DNA of 64,000 nt from Chaunax sp. Z400 (GCA_037577475.1 CM075189.1:34956786-35020785), one strand, 5' to 3'. Positions 24,625-36,492 are shown, numbered from the stretch's first letter. Numbers and translations: made by a program. Notes: generated from the letters alone by a model not told the origin.

Positions 24625-26747
24625 CTACACTCTGGGACGCCAGCAGCAAGAAAATGGAGTCATTATCCATTTAAAGACTCGACGAACCCTGCCGAGAAAC
24701 TTTTTTGGGCGACTAGTGGAGGCCGAGACATCAGGGGCAAAACCCGGAGGTTCAGCCCCTTTTGCAGCGTCTTCATCTCCAGGGATGCAGACATCTGGAT
24801 CTTGATGCAAGACATGAGGTACGTGTCCATCACGAATCCAGGGCCGACTCATGGTGGCTTGGGAGTCGTCCAGACTGCAACAAGAATGACAATCAGTTAG
24901 TCAATCAATCAATCAAACCATCACATATGTGATGTCTACTACCAGACACACAGTCACTTACTAGGCTCTGCTGTCAGGGATCTGTCGGAGGTGCTCCATG
25001 GTAATGAACGGATGCTGCAGAGCCTCTTGGGGTGAGATTCTCTTATCCGGGTCGACATGGAGCAGCTGTTTAAGGAGGTCTACAAAGACCAACCTGTCCT
25101 CAAACTCAGCTTCCTCATCTTTGTCATAGAGCTGGATTTGAAAACAGATTGAGTTGAGTTGATCCAGTCCCTACCTCTCAGAGACAGGTAGTTAACAAGA
25201 GCTGATTCAGTCTTAACTTTAACAACAGAGAGTACTTACATGAACCAGGTAGTCCAGAGAGCTGGGCATGTCATTGGTGGTCTTCGGATACAGGTGATTG
25301 GCTGCTGCGTATTCCTCTGGGGTCTAAAGAGACACATGTTGAAAGAGAACCATTTTAAAAGAGCTTAAATAAAATGATTTAATAATTTTAAACAAAGGAG
25401 AACATGGTTACTCTACCATTATCCTCCTTGATGGTCCACCAGCAGCTTCTTCCTTACAGAAGTAACGCTGGGTGTACATCCCAGCATGAAGCAGGTGGTC
25501 CTCCGGCTGACCCACAAGTTGAACAATGGCCCTCATCTGCAGACGAAGAATACAGAGTTACATTAGCTGACATTCTGCATAAAGTCTCCACTTGTTTGTG
25601 TACATTTGTGTGAGGTAGCTGACCTACCAGCTCATACTCAGTCCCATAAGGGAAGAGGTGGTTCCCGAGGTACAGGAAAACCAGGACGCAGCCGACTCCC
25701 CAGACATCAATGGCCTCATTGAAGGGCAGGCCAAGTAAAATCTCTGGAGCCCTGAGGAGGGAGAACAAGAGTTAAAGATGAGAAATCTGTTGGACCAAGA
25801 GAACAGCATGGATTTCTAAATGAATGACATAAACTCTCTAAGATTAAGGGATGAAGATACCTGTATGCTAATGCCTGAAAAGTCATTCCAGGACAGACAG
25901 CGGCGACTGGATAGGCATTTCCAAAGTCAATCAATTTCACCCTGAGGGGCTGGTCCTTCACATTTACAAACATAATGTTGTCTGGCTTAATGTCGGTGTG
26001 CAGGATACCAACTACCCTGAGGGCGTCCAGAGCCACAAACAGCTGCAGGGACAAACAAGAATGGAAACATTTGAGATTCAGTTTTCCAAGTGTTAAATTT
26101 AGGATAAAGGTTCAGGTTAGATTTTCTTCACTGATGACTAGCGGATATGTAGAACAATTGATTGGCTCCAAATTACAATAATACAGACCTGCTTTGCTAT
26201 CGGCCTGATAGACTCCAGTAACAGTGGTGTAAAGTCAAAGTCTTCGAGCCAGTCGTAGAGACTCCTGTCTAGCATCTCAAAAGCCAGACAGGTCAGTCCC
26301 TGGTCATCAAACTGCTCGAAGAACTTTAAAATGTTGGTTTGGTCCACGTCCAGGACACTGAGGGACTCCAACATGGACGCCTGGGGAGAAAAGAGACATG
26401 ACAACCATTCATAGCACCTACTCTAATGGAGAATACTACATCTAAGAACTAAATTAATCCAACAGAGTACAAAAACCTACCTCTGCCTGTGTGGAAAGTT
26501 TGTCCTTCACAAACTTAATAGCCACATCCGCTTCTGTTGCCAGATTTCTGCACCTGGCCACTTTCCCAAAGGAGCCTTCACCCATGATCTCCAGTACCAT
26601 GTAGTCAGAGGAGGAACTGGAGACAGTTAGACCTGCTTCAATCTTAGGAGGTGGTCGTGGAACTGTGAGGAAAGACGTAACCATGGAGATAAAAGATGTA
26701 GAATCTGTGTATTCAATCTGTGAGGCTGATCGAATCAACATAACGGC

Positions 26748-26778
<31 letters not shown>

Positions 26779-26786
26779 GCAACAGC

Positions 26787-26822
<36 letters not shown>

Positions 26823-26829
26823 CAACAGC

Positions 26830-26865
<36 letters not shown>

Positions 26866-28238
26866 CAACAGCGAAAACACACACACACACACACACACAG
26901 CAACAGCGAAAACACACACACACACACACACACAGCAACAGCGAAAACACACACACACACACACACACACAGCAACAGCGAAAACACACACACACACACA
27001 CACACACAGCAACAGCGAAAACACACACACACACACACACACAGCAACAGCGAAAACACACACACACACACACACACACAGCAACAGCGAAAACACACAC
27101 ACACACACACACAGCAACAGCGAAAACACACACACACACACACACACAGCAACAGCGAAAACACACACACACACACACACACAGCAACAGCGAAAACACA
27201 CACACACACACACACACAGCAACAGCGAAAACACACACACACACACACACACAGCAACAGCGAAAACACACACACACACACAGCAACAGCGAAAACACAC
27301 ACACACACAGCAACAGCGAAAACACACACACACACACACACAGCAACAGCGAAAACACACACACACACACACACAGCAACAGCGAAAACACACACACACA
27401 CACACACAGCAACAGCGAAAACACACACACACACACACACAGCAACAGCGAAAACACACACACACACACACACAGCAACAGCGAAAACACACACACACAC
27501 ACACACACAGCAACAGCGAAAACACACACACACACACACACACAGCAACAGCGAAAACACACACACACACACACACACAGCAACAGCGAAAACACACACA
27601 CACACACACAGCAACAGCGAAAACACACACACACACACACACAGCAACAGCGAAAACACACACACACACACACACAGCAACAGCGAAAACACACACACAC
27701 ACACACACACAGCAACAGCGAAAACACACACACACACACACACACAGCAACAGCGAAAACACACACACACACACACACACAGCAACAGCGAAAACACACA
27801 CACACACACACACACAGCAACAGCGAAAACACACACACACACACACACACAGCAACAGCGAAAACACACACACACACACATACACAGCAACAGCGAAAAC
27901 ACACACACACACACACACACAGCAACAGCGAAAACACACACACACACACACACACACAGCAACAGCGAAAACACACACACACACACACACACACAGCAAC
28001 AGCGAAAACACACACACACACACACACACAGCAACAGCGAAAACACACACACACACACACACACAGCAACAGCGAAAACACACACACACACACACACACA
28101 CAGCAACAGCGAAAACACACACACACACACACAGAGCAACAGCGAAAACACACACACACACAGAGCAACAGCGAAAACACACACACACACACACACAGCA
28201 ACAGCGAAAACACACACACACACACACACAGCAACAGC

Positions 28239-28276
<38 letters not shown>

Positions 28277-28283
28277 CAACAGC

Positions 28284-28316
<33 letters not shown>

Positions 28317-30270
28317 GCAACAGCGAAAACACACACACACACACACACACAGCAACAGCGAAAACACACACACACACACACACACAGCAACAGCGAAAAC
28401 ACACACACACACACACACAGCAACAGCGAAAACACACACACACACACACACACAGCAACAGCGAAAACACACACACACACAGCAACAGCGAAAACACACA
28501 CACACACACACACACAGCAACAGCGAAAACACACACACACACAGCAACAGCGAAAACACACACACACACACACACACAGCAACAGCGAAAACACACACAC
28601 ACACACACAGCAACAGCGAAAACACACACACACACACACAGCAACAGCGAAAACACACACACACACACAGCAACAGCGAAAACACACACACACACACAGC
28701 AACAGCGAAAACACACACACACACACAGCAACAGCGAAAACACACACACACACACAGCAACAGCGAAAACACACACACACACACAGCAACAGCGAAAACA
28801 CACACACACACACACAGCAACAGCGAAAACACACACACACACACACACAGCAACAGCGAAAACACACACACACACACAGCAACAGCGAAAACACACACAC
28901 ACACACAGCAACAGCGAAAACACACACACACACACACAGCAACAGCGAAAACACACACACACACACACAGCAACAGCGAACACACACACACACACACACA
29001 GCAACAGCGAACACACACACACACACACAGCAACAGCGAAAACACACTCACACACACACAGCAACAGCGAAAACACACTCACACACACACAGCAACAGCG
29101 AAAACACACACACACACACACACAGCAACAGCGAACACACACACACACACACACACAGCAACAGCGAACACACACACACACACACACAGCAACAGCGAAA
29201 ACACACTCACACACACAGCAACAGCGAAAACACACTCACACACACAGCAACAGCGAAAACACACACACACACACAGCGAAAACACACACACACACACACA
29301 GCGAAAACACACACACACACACAGCGAAAACACACACACACACACACAGCGAAAACACACACACACGCGCACACACACCGCAACCGCGAAAACACACACA
29401 CACACGCGCACACACACCGCAACCGCGAAAACACACACACACACGCGCACACACACCGCAACCGCGAAAACACACACGCGCACACACACCGCAACCGCGA
29501 AAACACACACACGCGCACATACACCGCAACCGCGAAAACACACACACACACACACCACAACCGCGAAAACACGCGCACACACCACAACCGCGAAAACCCG
29601 CGCACACACACCACAACCGCGAAAACACACACACACACCACAACCGCGAAAACACACACACACACCACAACCGCGAAAACACACACGCACACCACAACCG
29701 CGAAAACACACACACACACCACAACCGCGAAAACACACACACACACCACAACCGCGAAAACACGCGCACACACACCACAACCGTGAAAACACGCGCACAC
29801 ACCACAACCGCGAAAACACACACACACACCACAACCGCGAAAACACACACGCACACACACCACAACCGCGAAAACACGCGCACACACACCACAACCGTGA
29901 AAACACGCGCACACACACCACAACCGTGAAAACACACACACACACACCATGAGCAAAAATAAGACCATAAACAAACAGCTGAACCGTGAACAAAGCACAC
30001 CTTAAAACACATCTGAACCGTGAACAAACACACTTGTTCTCAACCATGTTTACATAAATTATACCTTCTTGACACAGAGCTGCTCTGTCCTGGGTTACAT
30101 TTTTACAGTTTAGGTACAGGTTCAGTGCGTTGTATAGTATATGTATTTAGCATCATGTACAGTTTAGTGTGTTTAGTCTTACCTGGTGATGACATCTTTG
30201 AAAGGGAAATCTGCTCAGCTGAGGTGTCGGTGTCGAAAGACAAATCTGATGGTTGCAGTGAATTCGTCAT
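24625..30270 (-). CDS. HIPK-like serine/threonine protein kinase (complete, 9 coding exons)
   Basis: A dual-specificity-type kinase of the DYRK/HIPK family. Exons in coding order: 30270-30183, 26662-26481, 26380-26189, 26042-25861, 25751-25628, 25536-25417, 25323-25240, 25131-24962, 24874-24625. All junctions are GT-AG, phases join, and the total is 1392 bp, or 463 residues. Visible motifs: glycine loop GEGSFGKV (57-64), AIKFV with Lys79, candidate alpha-C Glu90, catalytic loop HTDIKPDN (169-176, so HRD is HTD), IDFGNA (192-197), YRAPEILLGLPF (214-225) and DVWGVGC (230-236). The tail is basic and cysteine-bearing (KKFLGRVRRVFKWIMTPFSC). Classical HIPKs are about 1200 residues; this lacks their long C-terminal part, as in the short HIPK-like kinases that expanded in teleosts. 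The activation-loop STY tyrosine of HIPKs appears as Phe209 (MTF). Function by family only: nuclear or cytoplasmic signalling. Confidence 0.9.
26745..29947. repeat. 3.2-kb composite satellite (CA)n plus AGCAACAGCGAAAA units in kinase intron 1
   Basis: Variable CA runs alternate with a fixed 13-base spacer GCAACAGCGAAAA, roughly 70 units long (not counted exactly). Toward the right edge the spacer changes in steps: GCGAAAA without CAACA (about 29270-29350), then CGCAACCGCGAAAA with CGCG (about 29360-29530), then CACAACCGCGAAAA or CACAACCGTGAAAA (about 29550-29945). It fills most of the 3.5-kb first intron. The open frames of up to about 1095 codons crossing it in several frames on both strands are artefacts of a stop-free repeat. 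Confidence 0.97.
30183..30270 (-). CDS. First coding exon of the HIPK-like kinase
   Basis: The ATG at 30268-30270 opens MTNSLQPSDLSFDTDTSAEQ, and the exon ends in phase 1 at a CAG|GTAAGA donor. The single G left over joins TT of the next exon to make Val30. The segment is serine-rich and has no domain. The start is chosen because it gives an unbroken frame into the kinase domain and lies about 180 bp downstream of a TATA box. Confidence 0.75.
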
Positions 30271-30449
30271 AATCTTTAAAGATGAAATATTCTCAGTTGA
30301 GATGAAACTTCTGTTGAAGATAAAACTTCAAGGATGAATCTTCCAAAACTTTGAATAGTTTGCTCTCCGCAAGATAAGACTCGTCTCAAATGTTTGTTAC
30401 TTTCTCAGCGACAACTGAAAAAGAACCACGATAGACAGTTAACATCGAG

Positions 30450-30456
30450 TTTTATA
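30450..30456 (-). promoter_or_regulatory. TATA box of the HIPK-like kinase
   Basis: On the minus strand the sequence is GGTATAAAACTCG. It lies about 180 bp upstream of the start codon, and the expected start of transcription is about 25-30 bp downstream, near 30420. Confidence 0.6.
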
Positions 30457-30491
30457 CCTGTTTGAACGACAACAACTCTACACCTGCTCTG

Positions 30492-30496
30492 ATTGG
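30492..30496 (-). promoter_or_regulatory. CCAAT box of the HIPK-like kinase
   Basis: The minus strand reads CTAACCAATCAGAGC, about 40 bp upstream of the TATA box. This order and spacing fit a focused pol II promoter read leftward. Confidence 0.55.
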
Positions 30497-30499
30497 TTA

Positions 30500-30867
30500 G
30501 AGGTCTTTCGTCCTGCGCAGCTATAGAGTGAGGTGGCCGAGAAATTGCCAGAACGTTTTAGCTGCTAATATGTGTGACTTTTGTCATTGTCTTGTTAAAT
30601 ATTTAATTAATTGTTATAAAATGCAAAACAAAATGCAGGGACAACTGTAGTAAAGCTCAGAGCAGCTAAATGAATTAGAAATGTGCTATAAGGTGTCATT
30701 AGTGAGAATTACCCACTCGGTTTAGCATGCTAACACGCAGTTGTTCTTATGTCCAGTATTCTTTGATATGATAGCTGGTTAGCTGTGTATCGCTACTATT
30801 GTTGTGGTTCAGATTTTGACTCCAGCCATTATACCTTATGTTGTTACCTTCCTTGTAATTAAGTGAA
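30500..30867. other. Intergenic stretch upstream of the kinase
   Basis: No gene or transposon end recognised between the kinase promoter and the Gypsy LTR. Confidence 0.4.
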
Positions 30868-31322
30868 TGTTAGGATCTGCGTCTGTTTTTGTATGTCTCC
30901 ACGTGGTTCTTTGTTTACATCGCTGTCGGGCCGGCGTGGATACCTGGTTTCTCCCTCACTCCACCACAGCTGTTCATCATCATCATCCAGCTCATCTTCA
31001 ACCAATCTTCAATCAGTGGCAGAATAAGACACCGGCTCTCCTCACAAGACTTCGCCAGCGTGGTAACTATGACTCTTTGGCCAAATCTGCTAAGTGATTC
31101 CTGTTTTTTTAAACCAGTTTTTTGAATCCACCTCTCCTTTGTCTGTAGGATCAGACACACCTGCCTTCCTGCTCCTCCTGCCCAGCCCGATCATTCCCTG
31201 TGAAGTTCTGGAGTTAATTTTCCTGTGGAGACTTTTTGTGTTTAATTAAACAGTTCATATCCTTTTTCCTGGCCTCCTCTCTGTGTCCGCTATTTTGGGT
31301 TCAGCAGGTCTAGTTTGTAACA
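30868..31322 (+). mobile_element. 5' LTR of a Ty3/Gypsy retrotransposon
   Basis: The 455-bp segment starts TGTTAGGATC and ends TTTGTAACA, giving the inverted TGTTA/TAACA boundaries of an LTR. It is followed immediately by GAACGATCCGGCCA, which sits where the tRNA primer-binding site belongs, and then by a gag-like start codon at 31341. A TTTAATTAAA stretch near 31241 may be its polyadenylation region. No matching 3' LTR is found in the window. Confidence 0.65.
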
Positions 31323-31340
31323 GAACGATCCGGCCAGACC

Positions 31341-31660
31341 ATGGACCCAGCGGCCCGGTGGAAACAGCGTCTGGTCCTCCGCTGTGCACACAGCGCTCTC
31401 CTCGGACAACACGCACAACGCCACCAGACACTGTCGGAAAACAACCAGGCCATGTTTGAACAGATGACCGATCTATCCTCCGGATTGGCCTTTCCCTACA
31501 CTGCAGCCGCTCCGCCGCCGGACCTCTGCTCGCTCCGCGCCCGGCGCCTCAGTCCGCTCCACTGCCCGTATACCCCAAGCCACACCCGGTGAGTCTTACA
31601 CCACTAATCCTGAGCCCTTCTCGGGCGAGTTTATTTAAACAGCATCCTCAGACCTTTTGT
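31341..31660 (+). pseudogene. Gypsy gag N-terminal remnant
   Basis: The frame opens MDPAARWKQRLVLRCAHSAL just behind the LTR and primer site, as in fish Gypsy elements. It stops after about 83 codons. Traces of gag-like text (LSPSRASLFKQ) continue in a shifted frame. The rest of gag and the protease and reverse transcriptase are missing before the pol fragment at 32760. Confidence 0.5.
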
Positions 31661-32054
31661 ACCGATTAGAGCAAGATTCATCTTATAGCCTACTGATCAT
31701 CAGTAGAAACGCATTTTTTTCATGTCATGCCGTCCTGTCCATATTAAATAGCAAATGCAGATTATGGTTCACACATCTTTATTCACCCCTTAGCCATACA
31801 GACAAATCATTTTTGTGCAGATTAGTGGTTTTTGTCTTAGTATTTACATGTCAGAAAGTGTGGATGGTGAGACGGAGAACAAAATATTCACTACCGTGCG
31901 TGTCTACCTCCAGCATTTATCACTATTTTACACCTCCTGACTGGATGTTAATCTGGACTTGTAGGATGACATGCTATTCTTCCTGCAGTGCTGTTACAAG
32001 TTATGTATATGTTTCTGGAGCGGGATCTTCCCGTCTCACCCGGTGATCCTGAAC

Positions 32055-32742
32055 GTCCCATAGAGTGCATTGTCATGCATTAAGGTGGTGCCTGATTGCT
32101 GTATCCTGGGTATGACGTGTGGACCTAGAGCCGGATGGCCGTGAATGTGGACAAGTTTTGCCCGTCATCCATTAGCAGTGCCCCCCCCACACTTCATGAC
32201 GCACCACCAAACGATCTATTTCTTGGACATATGCGGCAGATTGCGGTCTCCGCTGCGATGGTACAAATGCCAATGACCGTCAGCTGTGTACAAGTTAAAT
32301 CCGGACTTGTTGCTTAATGTGATCTCCGTCCATTTTGCAATCAGCCATAACATCTGGAACATCTGTGCCGCACGTGTCTGCCTAGTTCCAACCATAGCAT
32401 CCCAACTGCACGTTCACATAAGTTTTTTCGGGGATCCTTCAGTTGTTTCTCCAGGACATTACTTAGACCTGGTAAATTATCACCTTGGCCAGGTCTTTTC
32501 AATCATGCAGAGAAAAATCTCACCAACATCATCGTTTACTCTGAAATGCACCAATGACTGTTATTTCTATGTTATGACTAAATGATGGTTATTCATGATT
32601 TAATATGTTTTGGTTGTGGGTACTTAAAAAAGTCTATTCAGTGTATCACATGATTGTTTGTTTCAGTAGATTAGGGCTAATGAATAGAAATTACAGGGTT
32701 TTTAAAATTATGCGTTTCCACTGTTGGTCAGTATATTATTGG
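32055..32742 (-). mobile_element. Tc1-like transposon remnant (copy 1)
   Basis: Homologous throughout to the copy at 39030-39858: shared phrases include GCCTGATTGCTGTATCCTGG, TGACTGTTATTTCTATGTTA and GGTTGTGGGTACTTAAAA, and both copies end at TATATTATT. This copy is more decayed and is truncated on its left. It lies between the gag and pol remnants of the Gypsy element, so it may have inserted into it. Confidence 0.7.
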
Positions 32743-32759
32743 ACTGCTTCGAGGCAGAA

Positions 32760-33520
32760 CATCATCTTGGGTCAAAGCCCTATATACGCCGAACGGCCTT
32801 TTATCATTTGGACTGACCATAAGAATCTGGCCTACATCCAGTCAGCTAAGCGGCTAACCTCCCACAGGCCAGGTGGGCCCTGTATTTCAGTAGATTTAAC
32901 TTCACGTTGACTTATCGTCCTGGGTCCCGCAACGTGAAGCTTGCACGGTGTGACCGCAACAAGGCCTCCGACTGCCCTCCAGCAGGTCTTCTGAGACCCT
33001 TGCCAGTCCCCAGTCGTCCATGGTCCCACATCGCTCTGGACTTTGTTACTGGTTTACCCCCATCTCGAGGCAACACCACCTTATTGACCATCGTAGACAG
33101 GTTTTCCAAGTCAGCCCATTTTGTAGCACTTACCAAATTACCCTCAGCTCATGAAACTGCTCAGCTCCTAGTTCAACATGTTTTTCGCCTCCATGGCATA
33201 CCTTTTGACATTGTGTCGGACCGGGGTCCCCAGTTCATCTCCCAAGTTTTTTAAGGGCGTTTTGTAAAGCTCTGGGGGCTTCAGTCAGTCTCTCCTCTGG
33301 CTTTCATCCTCAGACGAATGGCCAGTCAGAGAGGACTAACCAGGACTTGGGACCAGATAGATAAAAAACCAGATAACCAGGCGTTGTGTTTCGGAGACCA
33401 ATCCTGAGGCCTGGAGCCCCGCCTCCCTCCCTCCCTGGTCATTGATGATCATTCCACCTACTCTGTGTGGTGTCTTATGGATGTTCACCACAGAGGTCTA
33501 TGTGAGTCCCGCCCCTTCTC
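32760..33520 (+). pseudogene. Gypsy pol remnant: RNase H, integrase, chromodomain-like end
   Basis: Pieces in order and in shifting frames: FIIWTDHKNLAYIQSAKRL (RNase H end), YRPGSRNVK, then RPWSHIALDFVTGLPPSRGN, LLTIVDRFSKSAHF and HGIPFDIVSDRGPQF (integrase core with its first two acidic residues in LDFVTGLP and VSDRGPQF), then a shifted match to the QTNGQSERTNQDLE region. Short text near 33440-33490 looks like the chromodomain start. Part of the zinc-binding stretch between RNase H and integrase is deleted. Not functional. Confidence 0.8.
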
Positions 33521-33901
33521 CACTGGGATTGGACAGTTGGGTAAAAAGTGACAGTGACAAGCGCCACTCAGCACAGAAAAGACGCTCAGCGCCTCGTCAC
33601 GCTGATGTCTGTAGCGTAGTATAAATACACGGCGCTCCCATTGCAAATCATTTTTTAAAAATAAGCTGGCCTCAGGAAAAAATGCTTTGGTGGACACAGG
33701 CCCTAACAATTATGTCGAGGATTGTTGGGCCTTGGTGGAGGTTTGCTCTCTCTGAGCGCTCTTGTTGCACTTAGTTTAAGAGGAAGCAGTGAATGATGTA
33801 TGTGCATGTGTGTGCTCCTCCATCTGTACCTTTTATCCTGTATCACTCCTCCTCTCCAGACATAGGAGCTTGCTGGTATAACTGTAATGTTTCCCTCTCT
33901 C

Positions 33902-33903
<2 letters not shown>
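33521..33903. other. Noncoding stretch
   Basis: Nothing recognised between the Gypsy remnant and the CA repeat. Confidence 0.35.

Positions 33904-33931
<28 letters not shown>
33904..33931. repeat. (CA)n microsatellite
   Basis: About fourteen CA units. Confidence 0.9.
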
Positions 33932-33937
<6 letters not shown>

Positions 33938-33974
33938 CAAGTCCTGCATCACTCAAATAAGTAGTATAATGTTA

Positions 33975-34370
33975 ATATGAACAAGACCCCGAGATACTTA
34001 AACTCCTCCACTTGGGGCAGCAGCTCATTCCCTAACCTGGGGAGAGCAATCCACCCTTTTCCCACTGAGAACCACGGCCTCAGACTTGGAGGTGCTGATT
34101 CTCATCCCAGGTGCTTCACACTCGGCAGCAAACTGTCCCAATGACAGCCGGAGGTCATGGCATGATGAAGCTAACAGGACCACATCATCTGCAAAAAGCA
34201 GAGAAGCGATCCCGAGTCCACCAAACCGGACACCCCGCCTAGAAATTCTGTCCATAAAGATTCAGGGCAGTGTCTGCGGTGATGACGTTGCGGGAACCCC
34301 TGCATTAAATCCCAGTTTGTCTCATTCAGATGTACAAAGGTACCTTCTGCTGGTTCTACTGTTGTTGATT
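33975..34370 (-). pseudogene. LINE reverse transcriptase fragment
   Basis: The minus strand reads GLGIASLLFADDVVLLASSC, then LGQFAAECEAPGMRISTSKS, then EAVVLSGKRVDC, and after a frameshift ELLPQVEEFKYLGVLF. The FADD catalytic motif and the following helix-strand order are those of a non-LTR reverse transcriptase of a type very common in fish genomes. The piece starts near MDRISRR and ends at YLGVLF. At least one frameshift is present, so it is dead. Confidence 0.8.
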
Positions 34371-34379
34371 GCAATAAGA

Positions 34380-34566
34380 GAGAAAATGATTGATTGATGC
34401 ATTAATGTATTGCGCTATGTATGCATGTTATACTGTTAGTTGTTTTTTTATGCTTTGATCTTTTATGTTTTTATTTTAAATTTTTATGCAAAGAACTTTG
34501 AATTACCTCAGTGTACGAAATGTGCTATATAAATAAATTTGCTTTGCTTAGCTTTGCTTTGCTTTT
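34380..34566 (+). repeat. LINE 3' tail with TTTGC repeat
   Basis: The phrase GAACTTTGAATTACCTCAGT, then GTGCTATATAAATAAA, then TTTGCTTTGCTTAGC, is the kind of 3' end with a short tandem tail made by several fish LINEs. It points in the plus direction and so is not the same copy as the minus-strand reverse transcriptase next to it. Confidence 0.5.
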
Positions 34567-36280
34567 GTCTGTCACGAGAGCAACAGTGTATAAGACTGCC
34601 ATAGTAAATAGGTCTAATACTCCAATTATTCTATAGAAGCACCAGTGAAGACCACGTCTACAGTCTGTACTATTTCTGTTTTTAACTCACAAATATCTAG
34701 CAATTTACCTACGCTTGACGAGTTTCTCATCCTTTAGATAAAGTTGTGTAAAGGAATCTAGAGTGACTGGATCTATGATAATAACACATTTTGATGTATG
34801 GGGATATAAATCTAATTAAAGAGTTTAAACTGATCTGCGTCTTCTTCAAACTTGTAGATAATTGTGGAAAATGTCTCAAAAAGTCAAACATTAGAAGGAT
34901 TTTGTCTCAGTCGAATTTAGTGTAAGTGAACTGTGAAAGTCACGTGACACGTGAGTCCAGGCTCTGGTGCTGGTGATAAGTCCGGTACCAGTATCAGGGA
35001 GCTGACAGGAGGTTGATGTCAGACAGATCCATCTGCATTTAAAACATGTGCTCCTCTGTCGCAGCCACTTACTCCTCCTGTCTATCAGTGCTCACCTATG
35101 ACGGAGCCGAGCTACGGATGGGTGCCTCACAGTGGGAGGGAGTGGGAGAGGGTGAGAGACACTGGAAGAGGACCAAGTGTTAGGATGAACTCAGTGAGCA
35201 ATTCACGTCTTTAACACTGTAGGATGAGTCATCCTGCTCGGCACAGCGCTATGAATGAAACGGAGTGGGGAGGGACACCTGCAGAGAGTGTGTGCGAGGG
35301 AGGGAGAGAGGGGGGGAGGAAACATAAAAAAAACAACGAGCCCATGATGTCTATCTCAGATTCTGTCAATGAAAGTGGGACGAGGGAGGAGTGCCAGCCA
35401 CAGACAAGGAGGGAGGGGACAGAGCGTATGAAAAGAAACTGCGTAGAGTGATGGGCGTGATTTCATGTGATGACGCAGTCTTGCAGAGTGGTAGCACTGA
35501 TATCAGGGGGAATGATACCAAGATTTAAAGCTAAAACAACTCTGCTGTTACTGAAAACAATTTACATATATCTGCTGAAGCAATTAAGTAACTCAAAAAT
35601 ATAATCAGGCTTTATTCGAGGCCGACCATCGAGGATACCCAGGGATGGAACGGCTACTCAGAAAAAAAAATGGCACACAAATTGTGAAAATTGCAATGTG
35701 GCTCCACAGCGTCCCCTAAATACATACTGTAAATCATATCAAATTATAAAAAAGCCTCTGGGCGCCATCACTTAAACCCAACAGGAAGTCTTGGCCTTTT
35801 GAATTTAGTGTTTTTTTTGTGAATAACAGGTGTGGTACTTTACAAACTCTGCCCTGAAAATGAACTAGATCCACTTAAAACGTGTGCTGTGTTCCAAATA
35901 CACATACTTCCATTAGAATATTCAAATGCAGTATGCAGTGTTGTCACCCAGTGCACGTTCATGTGTTTCAGAGTAGTGGCGCGGAGAGCTTTGGTTGCAT
36001 ACTTCTAAAAATCTTGCTTGTTCTTGCTGGATTGTCCGATGTTGCCACACCTTTATAAATGGAGTCCATGTTTGTCCTCCTCACCCTCCATGAGAATCAC
36101 CCTCTTCTCTCCCTCTCTCTCTGACCTTGTTTGCATATTGTCCTTGTCTCTCTCTCCCCCTGTATGTTTTTTTCTCTTCTCCTATCTGTGTGAGCGTTTT
36201 GGTCCTGTGTGTTTGTGTAGTCTGTCCTCTTTCCAGATCTCCATGGTGGAGAGGAGTTTGTGTGGCTCAGGTCTGTTTCC
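34567..36280. other. Noncoding stretch
   Basis: No confident gene. A short ATG frame at 35101 (MTEPSYGWVPHSGREWER) runs into a GTGAGA donor-like site and could be a first exon, but nothing downstream confirms it. AG-rich around 35260-35420. Confidence 0.35.
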
Positions 36281-36492
36281 CAACACCTTAAGCTGCTCAA
36301 GATCCATATTCTTCATATATGTTTACAATCTATTTATACTTTTGTCATCCTGGTTGTCCAATGCTATTAAGGTTTCTCCCAGTTTTTCGCTGTTAAAGTT
36401 TTTTTATGGCTAGAGGATGTTGTGTGCTACACAGATTGTAAACCCCTTAAACTTATGTGTGAAAATAGCCTAAATAAATAAAGTTTACTTGA
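36281..36492 (+). repeat. Probable LINE 3' tail
   Basis: Text such as CTATTAAGGTTTCTCCCAGT, then AGATTGTAAACCCCTTAAAC, then AATAAATAAAGTTTACTTGAC, resembles the 3' ends of L2/CR1-type fish LINEs. No coding part remains. Confidence 0.4.

Noticed and set aside
26454..30047. Very long open frames (up to about 1095 codons) on both strands across the CA satellite
   Set aside because: They are a consequence of a repeat without stop codons in several frames, and the true kinase exons flank the array with splice sites. No independent evidence of translation.
36018..36413. 131-codon frame as a gene
   Set aside because: It overlaps a probable LINE 3' tail, and its composition (CT-rich reading as S, L, F) is that of noncoding DNA.
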